Source: Liopterus haemorrhoidalis
Taxonomy: Eukaryota > Arthropoda > Insecta > Coleoptera > Dytiscidae
Assembly (NCBI GenBank): GCA_963971575.1
Contig: OZ020622.1
Location: forward strand, 2,270,279 to 2,334,278
DNA: 64,000 nucleotides
Direction: 5' to 3'
Made by a program: the position numbers and the translations under genes. The notes beneath the pieces are model-generated. The model was not told the DNA's origin and did no database searches. It worked only from the letters and a program-made list of their open reading frames with translations. Of this stretch, positions 44,162 to 54,169 are shown piece by piece; within the stretch, counting starts at the first letter, position 1; each line of letters opens with the position of its first letter.

Positions 44162-45595
44162 TAGGAGGGTTACCTTTTATGTTTTTACACACGACCACTA
44201 GATGGCAATATTGAAATGTGTCATTACTATTTGACATTTGTTATTGTGAAATGAGTCGCAGTTTATAAATTGACCGATTAGTTTGTTGACAATGACAACA
44301 AAATCAAGTCTGTGAAAAAATAGATATTACTCGTGATAGTTTTCGTTGGATGATTTTTTACAATTTTAGTAAAGGCCTAACTCAACAACAATGCATAGAT
44401 TTGCTTCGTTCAACTTTTGGTAATGAAGCACCATCAGAAAAGACTGTTTAAAATTGGTTTGCAGAATTTTATCGTGGTCGTGTGTCCGTCAGTGATGAAT
44501 CTCGTGAAGGTCAACCAAAATCGGTTAAAAGACTGCTTATAATTCGCTGATAGATGTGAAAAAGGTGTTAAGTCTTCTTACGTATAACTTATCTCTGTTT
44601 TCGCCCCCATCAGCGAATTGGTTTGCAGAATTTCGTCGTGGCCGTGCGTCCATCAGTGATGAATCTCGTGAAGGTCAACCAAAATCGGTTGTGATTAAAA
44701 AAACATCGATGCTGTGCGCAAAATGAATGAAGAAGATCGGCATGTGACTTACTGTGAGGTAGAGGCATCCTTTGGCATATCGCAAACTGCAATACATTGG
44801 ATTTTGCATGAACATTTAGCTGTGAAAAAGATCTGTTCCCGATGGATTCCACATAATTTGACCGCAACTCAAAAAAAGGCTAGTTTTGATTGATGTCAGG
44901 GAATGCTAAAAAAATTCAACCTAGGCAGTACAAAATACGTATACAACATCGTTACAAGGAGACGAAACTTTAGGATTTATTCATATGAATCGAAAACTAA
45001 GCAACAATCCACTGTTTGGGTCTTCCAAGATGAACCAAAACCCACAAAAGTTGTTCGTTCACGAAGCACTTCCAATAAAATGATTGATTGTTTCTTCGGT
45101 TGTACTGGATATGTCGCAACCATTCCTTTAGATGATCGGAGAACAGCTAATGCTGAATGGTATACAACAATTTGTTTGCCAGAAGTCTACAAAATCAGGA
45201 AAAACAACCAAAAACATCGCATCATTCTTCATCATGACAATACAAGCTCCCACACAGCACGTCAATTTATTATTTGAAGGAGAAAAACATCGAATTAATG
45301 TCTCATTGCCCGTATTCACCTGATTTATCCCCTAACGACTTTTTTGTTCCCCAATATCAAACAAAAAATGCGTGGACAGCGATTTTCAACGTCTTAAGAA
45401 GCTGTTAAAGCCTTCGAAAACCATGTTTTTGAGATACCAACTGCAGAGTGGAAAAAATGTTGCGAGAATTGATTTGAGTGCATGCAAAAATGTATCAATT
45501 GAAACGGCGAATATTTTGAAAAGCAATAAAACAGTTTGTTTCAAAAACATTTTTTTTTTTTAGTTTTTGTAAAAATTTAAAAGGTACCCTTCGTA
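44162..45595 (+). mobile_element. Full-length but decayed mariner (DD34D type)
   Basis: Left end TAGGAGGGTTACCTTTTATG; right end the reverse of TACGAAGGGTACCTTTTAAA. Frames in order encode the HTH (DFSKGLTQQQC, STFGNEAPSEKT), a repeated NWFAEF-HRG segment, VVFQDEPKPTKV-type blocks, HHDNTSSHTARQF (second Asp), MSHCPYSPDLSPNDFF (third Asp) and a C-terminal tail to about 45,510. Many frameshifts and stops (for example T-V-stop at 44,449) make it inactive. Relatives are at 25,443 and 60,287. Confidence 0.8.
44452..44690 (+). repeat. Partial duplication inside the 44-kb mariner, separated by a 90-bp insert
   Basis: The 75 bp starting AATTGGTTTGCAGAATTT (44,452-44,526) recur at 44,616-44,690. The 90 bp between are bounded by AATTCGCTGAT (44,541) and its complement ATCAGCGAATT (44,609). 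This could be a small foldback insertion or a repair-associated filler. Confidence 0.7.
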
Positions 45596-45711
45596 TTCTG
45601 AGATTTTTTTACTAGACTACTTATATAATCGGACATTTAAGACTTTAGTCAAGGTTGAAATTTTACCATTAACAAGAAAATGAGTACATAAAAAGAAACA
45701 GAATAAAAACA

Positions 45712-45751
45712 AAACCTAGTGTATTGTGTAGGAAGAATACACTAGGTTTTA
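45712..45751. other. Perfect 15-bp stem-loop
   Basis: AAAACCTAGTGTATT and AATACACTAGGTTTT flank a 10-base loop. Function unknown; could be the centre of a foldback element. Confidence 0.75.
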
Positions 45752-46412
45752 TCACAGAACTTCATTGATATTATTTAAACAGTTTAAATTCCTGCAGACA
45801 CCCGGACGCATAAATACCCACGCCATCTTTCCAGGATTAAATAGGAATTTCAGTGACGCATAATTAGTAGGACGTGCCAATTCAATCGGTTTCTTGAGAA
45901 GAATGGATTTTTTTACTGAAACGTAGAAGAGCTTAATGTGTTTTTTTAGTTCCTCTATTATGTGTTATTAGTTTTAAAGGAGCTGAGAATGTCTTTAAAT
46001 CAAGGAATTGACTTTCAAAGTAAGGGATCTCTGATTCTCTAGCGTTGAAATAAATTTCAAATCCATTAGACAGAGTTTTTAACTTTACTGGTATATTAAA
46101 GACACAGACGATTATAGGTGATAAGACACGTTATGTGGATGGAAAAGAAACTGATAGAAAATATCTAAGAAGACTATCCATCGACCAGTAGAAAGACTGG
46201 AAATAATTTAAATTATATCTATTAAATTTTATTTAATAGATATAAGCCTCACTCTCATTACGACTTGATTTTAAAACGTCAAATAAATAAATTAATAAAT
46301 GAAATTAAATTAAATGGATAAATTAAGTAATTATGTAAGTAATAAATCAAGATCAGGGGAGTAAGGCGGATGTCCAAAATTATTTAAATTATGAATAATG
46401 TTCACACTTCTA
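45752..46412. other. AT-rich spacer
   Basis: No gene or repeat boundary supported. Confidence 0.35.
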
Positions 46413-47010
46413 AATTTCAAGGGATGATCTAAAAAAAAGGTCCTCGCTTCGGAAATACAAAGTGATGACCTAAAAAAAAGGTCCTCACTTCTAAAATACA
46501 AGTGATGACCTAAAATAAAGGTCCTCGGTTCGGAAATACAAAGTGATGACCTAAAAAAAAGGTCCTCACTTCTAAAATACAAGTGATGACCTAAAAAAAG
46601 GTCCTCGGTTCGGAAATACAAAGTGATGACCTAAAATAAAGGTCCGCGGTTCGGAAATACAAAGTGATGACCTAAAAAAAAGGTCCTCACTTCTAAAATA
46701 CAAGTGATGACCTAAAAAAAGGTCCTCGGTTCGGAAATACAAAGTGATGACCTAAAATAAAGGTCCGCGGTTCGGAAATACAAAGTGATGACCTACAAAA
46801 AAGGTCCTCACTTCTAAAATACAAGTGATGACCTAAAAAAAGGTCCTCGGTTCGGAAATACAAAGTGATGACCTAAAAAAATGGTCCTCACTTCTAAAAT
46901 ACAAGTGATGACCTAAAAAAAGGTCCTCGGTTCGGAAATACAAAGCAATGACCTACAAAAAGGGTCCTCACTTCTAAAATACAAGTGACGACCTAAAAAA
47001 AAGATCCTCA
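46413..47010. repeat. Satellite array of ~40-bp hairpin monomers with higher-order pattern
   Basis: About 15 tandem units, each GTGATGACCTAAAAAAAAGG followed by TCCTC and a variable tail. Each unit is a dyad (GTGATGACCT … AGGTCCTCAC) around an A-run. Two tail types alternate: A (GGTTCGGAAATACAAA) and B (ACTTCTAAAATACAA). A variant of A with TCCGCGG follows A in two places, giving a B-A-A' order of about 120 bp. The 96-residue frame read through it on the minus strand is a repeat translation. Confidence 0.9.
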
Positions 47011-47069
47011 TCTCTGTTTTTAAAATTTTCTAGTGTGTTTGTGTGTTTTTATTTTTATTTCCTTCCTTC

Positions 47070-47395
47070 TTACAGGGCGGGGGGCTGGGTGCGCCACTGG
47101 TCTTCACCATAAACACTACACAACTCGCGATGAATTTCAGTAGCATTTTTATTTTTTGCCGTCAAAATACGAATAACAACACGAACTTCGTAATCAGCGG
47201 TAGGAACAAGTGAAGTCTCCATAGTGGCTGGAGCCTGACTGCCGAATCGATCGACACACGCGCATAGAATTTTTACAGTGCTGCCACTACACCCAGACGC
47301 AAATTCCCTGAGACTCCCAGACTTTTCCCGCCAACCACACGGATTTAAAAAAATAGTGTATCTTACTTTTGAGACAACCCTCGTTTTGAATTCAG
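47070..47395 (-). mobile_element. Mariner 5' end with transposase N-terminus, joined to unrelated DNA
   Basis: Terminal repeat ACGAGGGTTGTCTCAAAAG at 47,395, then a leader. An ATG at 47,222 (minus) opens METSLVPTADYEVRVVIRIL, then TAKNKNATEIHRELCSVYGE and DQW. That is the first HTH of mariner transposases. It breaks off after 43 residues and runs into a G-rich tract and a stop at 47,070. The rest of the element is absent. The same end occurs at 572-607. Confidence 0.75.
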
Positions 47396-48397
47396 TTTTT
47401 TTTATTAAAAAGTTTTAGGAATGTCCCAGTACCACCCTGTCTTAGCCGCCACTGGACGTGACGCATATTTTGGGTCGTCTGTAAGAACATTAACCTTAAT
47501 ACTGATACATTTGGTGAAGGATGAGGTTTTTAGTATAATTTTCAATATTAATTTCATCCTATTTTAAGGTAAAAGTGCATTTATTATTAAAGGAGCACTC
47601 TAAGGATAAATCAGAGAAGGGAAAAGATGTTAAAGATGAGGAGTTCGAACCCCGGACAGCGCTTCGCATAAATTCCTTTCTTTAATAATAAATTTAATAA
47701 TTTTGAACGTTGCCAAAATTTGAAAGTTTTTTAAGATCGTAAATTTAGTAAGTTGTATAAATGTCTAATTTATAATTTCTCGTTTTTAAGTTTGAAACTA
47801 ATAATAAAGTAATTTAAATTTATCGGGTTTTAAAATTTACCCGAAATGCATTCAATAAGAGATCAGTTTCCTTTAATTCAATTATAGGAGAATTCAATGC
47901 ATATTCAACGATCTTAACGTAACTTTTAACGTAATGTTAAACTGTTACGTAGCTTCTAAACGAAGAACGTTTACATTTTATACGTAATGGTGACGAAATT
48001 TACGTTTATTCACTTTATTTCTAAAGTTTCAGAAAGTTGTTAGCGAAGGTATTTTATATTTAGACCAATCAAATGAATCCAAGCACAATTTATCTTCAGG
48101 AGTACATAATTAAAATTTATTGGAATTTCAACATTTCTTATTTTCTTATGAATAAATTCTATACAATACTCTTTTATTTATTTCCTTATTTAATTGATTT
48201 TGTATTTTGTGGCGGAAATTTAAAACCACAATTCACTATACAGGGTGTTTAAAAATTAGAGTGACAAAATTGTGAAGTGTGATTTTTAGATCAACACCTC
48301 TGGGCAATAGCGTAAGGGACAAAAGTTTTATTTATTTATTTATTTATTTACTTAAGTGTATACAGGATAAAATTACGTAAACTGCACTATTAAAAAA
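47396..48397. other. Spacer with B-box-like motif and TTTA tract
   Basis: A GGGGTTCGAACTCC motif lies on the minus strand at about 47,640-47,655 without a convincing A-box. A (TTTA)n tract at about 48,325-48,352 followed by GTATACAGGATAA resembles the LINE tail at 50,249. No gene. Confidence 0.4.
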
Positions 48398-49240
48398 TTG
48401 ATGTGAAGTGTGAATTTTCACACATTGCAGGGTTTCGCAGGTATATAATAAGTGAAGGCGGCATGCTGAGTGTGTAGGACAAATTTTGCTTTGTAGTAAC
48501 CACGGCAAAATGAACGATCTTTTTAAAATAATTTATCGTCTGTTAATCTCAGAGCTTTAAAAACAAATTTTATGTTAAAATATTTTTTTGTTAAGTTTAA
48601 TTCGAATACCTAATATTATTTAGGTTTCTAAATAAGTGCAGTATTTTTTTTATATAACAAGGTTCATTTACGCTCTTGAAAATTAAATTCAAAATGTGCT
48701 AAAATATAACTAGAATTTTAACAAATTAATTTAAACACAATAAATATAAAAAAAAAAAACAAAAAATAAAATTGACTCCACAAGCCAGGAACGAACCTGT
48801 GTAGTGAATAACGATCCTGTGTGGTTGTCGAGCAACTGAGCCACTAGACCACCAAACGCTTATCAACTTAGTGTGTTATAAGAGTATAACATGTATGCAT
48901 CGTCAACCAAAAAACACAAAAAATGCGTTATTTTCCGAAAACATAATCTGATCAAAAATTCCTGTTGTACTATTCCGGTTCACACCATTATACATTACTT
49001 AGAATTTTTTCACATTTTTAGTTTAAACCATCTGGGCTACAGGGTGTGGGACAAAAATTTTTTTGCACAATTTTGGCATAAATGGCATTAAAATAATTTA
49101 TTTTGCAAAAATAAAATTTTGATCGTTAATCCACGTACTGAGTAGGGTATCAAATGAAAGCCCTTTCATTTGATACCCTACTCAGACTTAAAAAAAATAT
49201 ATATTTTTTTTTTCGATGAGCACATATTTGTTTATATTTT
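48398..49240 (-). mobile_element. HINE-like element, type B, truncated
   Basis: Hairpin terminus and subterminal CAGGGTTTCGCAGGTATA at the left, then a GAACGATC-containing segment absent from type A, a tRNA-like module (48,773-48,862) and the GTGTGGGACAAAAA body. It stops at GTTTATATTTTTAG, before the (CAGA)n and the other terminus. It is very close to the complete copy at 62,099-63,242. A short perfect palindrome of AGGGCTTTCATTTGATACCC type at about 49,145-49,185 is a local inversion. Confidence 0.7.
48773..48862 (-). other. tRNA-like module, type B, in HINE-like element
   Basis: The minus strand reads GGTGGTCTAGTGGCTCAGTT (A-box), GCTCGACAACCACACAGG and CACAGGTTCGTTCCTGG (T-arm with 5-bp stem). 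It differs from type A throughout, yet sits at the same place in the element. Confidence 0.6.
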
Positions 49241-50040
49241 TAGTATAATATAAAATAAAAATTGGGACGTATTTTCAGCCTACTTTTGCAGGACCTGAAG
49301 AGGACCTTGGAAGGCTTCCTCTTCTTTTGCTCATCAATGGTTGAAATTAAACCAATAACACATTAAACATGTGATCAAGATGATCTTGTTTCCCAAATCT
49401 TCCTTTTTAGTAGTGTGTCATCGATGGTGATATTATACAAACAAGATGGTAACATAAAACATAAGATAAAGAGCATCTTCTTACTTCCCAAGTCACGAAT
49501 TTCTTAAACAGATCTTTTTCTTTCAGTGTTACTTAATTTCCATAAAGGTTTTCCTCAATTCCCCCTAGTTCTTTTCCATTATCATATATTTCTTTGATAA
49601 TTGACAAATAATAACATTGGAAAATCAAAGAGTGTACCATGTTTAGTACGGTTGGGTGGATTCAGTGATCCGTTGAAACGATCAACAAAGAATCATTTGT
49701 AAAAAGATAAATGACACATAACAGAAATGTTTAATGTATGAGCTAATCCACACAGCCATGAACGAATGAACAGAGGGAGAGAATAGGGGATGAAATGTAG
49801 GGAAAATTAGCCCGGACAAGGGAGGGAGTAATAGATGAATTTACGTAAAAAATGAACTATGATAAAAAACAAGACTTATTAGGGATTACGGGCAATTACA
49901 TTTCAAGTCACCATAAGTATTATTAGGTAAAAAAATGACCTAATTTATCTATTTACTTAAAGATAAATTATATGGATATACAGGCTGGCCAACCGAAAAG
50001 AATCCAACAGCGCTTTTGCAATTTTTACTCAATAAACTTG
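49241..50040. other. Spacer
   Basis: No gene. A GAGGACCTTGGAAGGCTTCC-type imperfect dyad at about 49,297. Confidence 0.35.
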
Positions 50041-50775
50041 TATTAGGTAGTCAAGGATGAAATTTATAGAAAAAAAGGCAAAGTTAGTTGATAACTTACA
50101 AATATAAGGAATTATTTTATTCATCAATGTATGCACCCATATTGTTTATACACTTTTGCCATATAAGCGGCAGGTTGTTCAGGCCGGTGGTATAAAGCCC
50201 TGGCGGACGAGAGTCAATGAATTCCTGGAAGGCCAGTTTTACAGCATTTATTTATTTATTTATTTATTTGTTTATTGTCTACACAACAGGATAACTAAAG
50301 TTAGTTTTCGCAATAATAGTGTAACACAGTAAAATTACAAAAAAAAGTTACAAAAATGTACAATTCGTAAGTATTTACATATACATATTATGGTAACAAA
50401 ACAAGCATTGTCGGAATTAAACTGTTTTCCTATTAAAAAGTTGTCCAAATAGCGGAAGAAGTGGTAGTCAGTGGGGGCTAGGTCGGGTGTATGGAGGATG
50501 ATGAAGAAGTTTCAACTCCAATTCCTGTAGTTTTTCCACAGTCATTTGTGCAGTGTGTGGTCGTTATCATGCAATAAGATAGGAGTCGATCTGTTGACCA
50601 ATCTCGGCTGTTTTTCTTTAAGTTTTTGCATAATTTCGTCCAGTTGGTTGCAGTATATTTCTGCTGTGATCGATGAGCCAGTTTTCTGGACAATCGGTAC
50701 CGAAAACAATCATACTGGGTTACTGGTTGAGCACACGCTAAACGCTGATATTGCATGTGACACTGACAGATGACA
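50041..50775 (-). mobile_element. Mariner relic M3 (DD34D type), uninterrupted left end
   Basis: Left end TATTAGGTAGTCAAGGATGA; the following AAAAAAAGGCAAAG is the empty site of the HINE insertion seen at 26,690. The minus strand encodes C-terminal sequence near 50,160-50,240, then the region around the second Asp and an EKQPRLVNRSTPIL-like block at 50,560-50,640, with several indels (for example HDNARPHTA reads through a short deletion). A truncated LINE copy lies inside at 50,249-50,403. Confidence 0.75.
50249..50403 (-). mobile_element. 5'-truncated LINE copy with TTTA tail and 6-bp duplication
   Basis: Absent from the homologous site at about 28,048. The insert starts with (TTTA)n and ends GTAACAAAACA. 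On the minus strand this is a 3' UTR ending GACAATAAACAAATAAATAA. AGCATT flanks both sides (50,243-50,248 and 50,404-50,409). Confidence 0.75.
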
Positions 50776-50924
50776 TAACCTATATATTGAAGTTTTTATT
50801 TATTTTTTCCTATTTATCGTAAATTTTTTAATTATATTGGCCTAGCATAAAGTGAACGCCAGTTTTGAAAGTGTATAGGTACTCTTTCATATATTGGCTC
50901 AATTATATTTTGAAATAAGTGAAA

Positions 50925-51112
50925 ATGGCGAGTTTTGATTCATCTTTGGATGAGTTGTTTCTAACAGAATCACTATATTTAAAAATTGAACCAAAAAGAA
51001 AAGGTATACATTCAATAAACCAAGAGAGACGTAAATATATGGAATACCACCACCTTTATCCTCAATTAAAAGAAGATGATGCAAGATTTGTTAAATATTT
51101 CTTGTTTCGGCG
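50925..51112 (+). pseudogene. PIF/Harbinger-like transposase N-terminal fragment
   Basis: Encodes KMASFDSSLDELFLTESLYL, RKGIHSINQERRKYMEYHHL and YPQLKEDDARFVKYF. The pattern W-V-H-P-I-N-x-x-R-x-x-x-G-E-(F/Y)-H-x-L … D-x-x-(R/K)-F-x-x-Y-(F/H) opens insect Harbinger nucleases. Here the Trp-Val pair is Gly-Ile. The frame ends within five codons of the motif, and no catalytic domain follows, so only this piece remains. Confidence 0.6.
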
Positions 51113-52035
51113 CTGACCAGTTCACAGCGTGTGCGGTTATATTTGAAAACATGGAAAGATACTGCGGCAGATCAGCGCTTGTTGCCAGTAAAGCCGGTGC
51201 CGGCTTTCTGTATGTTCGCGGCCTTACGAATATGCTAGAAATCAGGCAAATCAAATGTTCCAGGAAACAGGAATTTTTGATCTGATAATTATTACGAAAG
51301 GTATCAAGACACACTGATTGGAAAGCACTGGATTAATGAAAAGTACTGACCAAAGAATCTGAGAATGTTCTGAAAACTGTGACATTGTCCATAAAATCCC
51401 GGTTTAAATCCTAAAATTTACTGATGCATTTCTCAATAATTCTTAAACAGTTTATAAAGCATCGATGTTCATTGGGACGTGTATATAATATATTGTAGCG
51501 GATGAGGCGTGCGGCGGATTGTCGGATTGACGGATGTGGCGGATACGGCAAGCCGTCGTTCCACCATTGATTGATTTCAGATATCATCCACTGCAATGTA
51601 CTGCATTTACTACTGATTGCATCAGTTTCTAAGAGTTTGCGCTAGGGTATGTTCACTACGATTTAACTTGTCATTGATAGAACTCACGATTATTCTCAAG
51701 AAGATCTCTAAATCTGTTATTTATTCTTTAAATTGCAAGCCTGTTGACGTTCCACAACAATCCTTATTGATTTCAGTCAGTTAAACCCAGCTAAATTTCT
51801 TCAAACTTTATTCAACTTTTCTCTACAACTAATACGAACATAATATATCATTTGCTTAGCAAATTTAATAGAATGCAAACTCTGACAGATGTTTAAAATA
51901 CTTTATTGCTTTTAGGATTTTTTAAGTATGGCAAAAAAATCCTTTATACCGTCACTTATGTCTGTCTGTCTATTCGGTAGAAATTGTGACTAATCGGCAG
52001 AGGAGACAATTTTATTTTTAGTTTTTTCTTTTCAT
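51113..52035. other. Spacer with a GC-richer block and HINE scrap
   Basis: About 51,100-51,240 is GC-richer and could be more of the Harbinger element, but no motif was readable. GCGGATGAGGCGTGCGGCGG at about 51,488-51,570 is a local G-rich, CpG-containing run. ATACCGTCACTTATGTCTG to TCGGTAGAAATTGTGACTA at 51,946-51,995 is a diverged scrap of the HINE (GTCT)n region. Confidence 0.4.
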
Positions 52036-53107
52036 TTTTAGGTTTTTGTTGGTATGACCAAAGAACCCTTATACCTTCATTTTGTCGTCTGTCTGTCTGT
52101 CTGCCTGTGTGTCTATCCGTCCGTCCGTCCGTCCGTCCGTCGTTCGGTAAAAATTATAGCCAAACGGCTAAACCTAGAGAGTTGAAATTTGGCATGCTTA
52201 TACAATTCTTTGACCCGCACCTAGCAAAAATACTAAAACATCTAAAAAACATATCCCCCTAAAAATATAAACAAATATCTGCTCATCGAAAAAAAATATA
52301 TATTTTTAAAATTGTGGGGTATTAAATCAAAGCCCTTAGTACGTGGATTAACGATCAAAATTTTATTTTTGCTAAATAAATTATCTTGACGCGATTTTTG
52401 CCAAAATTGTGCAAAAAAAAATATCCCATACCCTGCAGCCCAAATGGTTTAAACTAAAAATCTGAAAAAATTCTAAGTAATGTACATTGGTGTGAACTGG
52501 AATAGTACAACAGGAATTTTTAATCAATTTATGTTTTCGGAAAATAACGTATTTTTTGTGATTTTTTGGTTGACGATGCACAAAAGATATATAACACGTT
52601 ATATCGTAAGGCGTATCATGGTCTAATGGTTACGTTGCTCGCTAGCTAGCGAGATTTCTAGGGTTCGCTCCCAGCCAGATGAAACAATTTTATTTTTTGT
52701 TTTTTTTTTTTCATTTTTATTTTGATTAAATAAATTTGTCAAAATTCTAGTTATATTTTGGCAAATGTTGAATTTAATTTTTAAGAGCGTAAATTTAATA
52801 ACCCATTGGAATTTGTTGGAATTATATTTTCATTCTATGTGTCATGTATACGAAACCAGAAAGGCGGAGCGTATGATTTAAAACAACTAATGGAAGCCAT
52901 AGGCGCAATTTTCAAAATCCTAATGAACCTTGCTATATAAAAAAAATACTGTACTTATTTGGAAACCTAAATAATGGTATTAGGCATTCGAATTAAAATA
53001 ACAAAAAAATATTTTAACAATTTGTTTTGGCATCCCAAATAATCATCATTCACTTACTAAATACCTGCGAAACCATGAAATGTGTGAAAATTCACACTTC
53101 ACATCAA
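52036..53107 (+). mobile_element. Full-length HINE-like element, type C module
   Basis: Begins AGGTTTTTGTTGGTATGACC, then (GTCT/GTCC)n, AAACGGCTAAACCTAGAGAG and the AT-rich body, a third kind of tRNA-like module (52,612-52,685), then ATACCTGCGAAACCATGAAA, the terminal hairpin GTGTGAAAATTCACAC and TTCACATCAA. T-runs flank both sides and no other duplication is visible. It lies just upstream of the CK2 gene, in the same sense. Confidence 0.7.
52612..52685 (+). other. tRNA-like module, type C, in HINE-like element
   Basis: ATCATGGTCTAATGGTTACG (A-box), GCTCGCTAGCTAGCGAG (a strong anticodon-stem-like hairpin) and CTAGGGTTCGCTCCCAG (T-arm). It is unlike types A and B apart from the pol III boxes. 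Confidence 0.6.
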
Positions 53108-53186
53108 TTTTTATGATTCAATGGGATCACCTGTACATAATTTATGGAAACAATATCCATAGTTTTTCATTTATTATTTTTTTGAC

Positions 53187-53188
53187 AG
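53187..53188 (+). promoter_or_regulatory. Possible 5' UTR splice acceptor of the CK2 gene
   Basis: A pyrimidine-rich run (TTTATTATTTTTTTGACAG) ends 32 bases before the ATG. It would allow an untranslated first exon upstream; unproven. Confidence 0.35.
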
Positions 53189-53220
53189 TGACATTTTGAA
53201 ATTATGAAATAGATAACAAG

Positions 53221-53427
53221 ATGCCAATGACATGTTGTTCAAGAGTATATGCCGAGGTAAATAATCATAAACCAAAAGAATATTGGGAATATGAAAATTT
53301 TGATATAAACTGGGGTCAGCAAGATGGTTTTCAAATAATCAGAAAATTAGGAAAAGGAAAATATAGCGAAGTATTCGAAGGTGAAGATGTTTTGAATCAA
53401 CAGAAATGTGCCATCAAAATACTGAAG
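53221..53427 (+). CDS. CK2alpha-like: Casein kinase 2 alpha subunit-like, exon 1
   Basis: Casein kinase 2 alpha is a constitutively active Ser/Thr kinase that phosphorylates acidic sites, acting alone or with beta subunits in nucleus and cytoplasm. This exon gives residues 1-69 from the ATG at 53,221: the RVYAEVNNHKPKEYWEYE leader, the glycine loop LGKGKYSEVFEG (43-54) and the ATP-binding Lys 66 in CAIKILK. It ends CTG-AAG before a GT donor at 53,428; reading on gives an immediate stop, so splicing is required. The leader and first strands are more diverged from my recollection of insect and human CK2 alpha than exon 2, for example GEDVLNQQKCAIK. It is the only convincing host gene here. Confidence 0.85.
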
Positions 53428-53523
53428 GTATAGTGTAACAAATTAAATACTACTTGATATTTGATAAACAATGCTTTATTAAATTTATAATGTTTAAATT
53501 TTGTCGGAAGTAGTTGGGAAATA

Positions 53524-53930
53524 CAGTCTGTTCCAAACGGTTAAGCGGAACTAGATTTTGCAATCTAGTTACTTTCATCGTTTAAATCGTGCCTTTCGGC
53601 CGTTTTGTTTAAGCTTTGTAAATCATACTTACAATAAACATTTTTTGGTTAAGGTTAGTATCATTTTAAAGTGTCATTTTCTTTATATTTTGATTTTTTG
53701 TGTCATTCTTAATACAAATTTCCCATTTATTTATTTTTTTGTCATTAAAATATCTAAAAAAAATATTTAATATTGACATATGTCATTCGTTTCCATGGTT
53801 TCATTGTTGGAATTTTAAATTTTGACATTCCAACGTGAAAAATGAAATAACCCAAGCAAGGTCCCTTCTCGTGACAACCTAAAAGAACTAAATTCCCATT
53901 TAGTTCCGCTTAACCGTTTGGAACAGACTG
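53524..53930. mobile_element. 407-bp MITE, copy 1 in CK2 intron
   Basis: TA-flanked. Ends CAGTCTGTTCCAAACGG, continuing GTTAAGCGGAACTA, are perfectly inverted at the right for about 30 bp. Interior AT-rich with no protein; the 70-residue frame inside is chance. TA duplication and CAGT ends fit Tc1/mariner mobilisation. Confidence 0.85.
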
Positions 53931-54169
53931 TAGTTTACTTACCTAACATGTAGAGTTTTAAATTCTAAATAAATTTTATCTCTTGCACTTTTTCTCTAAA
54001 ACAATTAGGAAAGTAGGAAATAACATATTTATTATTTTACATGTTAAATCGCTTTGGTCGACAGGTCAATTCCCCAGGTGTATAATATCAGTATGATGAG
54101 CGCTGCCTTACCATAAACAAAAAAAAAAAAACATTTTTTCAGTGATTAATACACATACCGGCAAATTTA

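Noticed and set aside
46331..46621. 96-residue repetitive frame (FRTEDLF/FRSEDLF repeats)
   Set aside because: It is the translation of the 40-bp satellite and changes frame with unit length; no gene context.
46413..47010. CRISPR-like array of regularly spaced repeats
   Set aside because: There are no unique spacers: both parts of the 40-bp period are repeated, the host is eukaryotic, and no cas genes are near.
48773..48862. True tRNA genes at the five tRNA-like modules
   Set aside because: Acceptor stems are not paired and each lies at a fixed place inside a repeat; described as modules instead.
53558..53770. 70-residue frames inside the two intron MITEs (also 54,736-54,948)
   Set aside because: They are present only because the MITE copies are alike; sequence is low-complexity and matches no protein.
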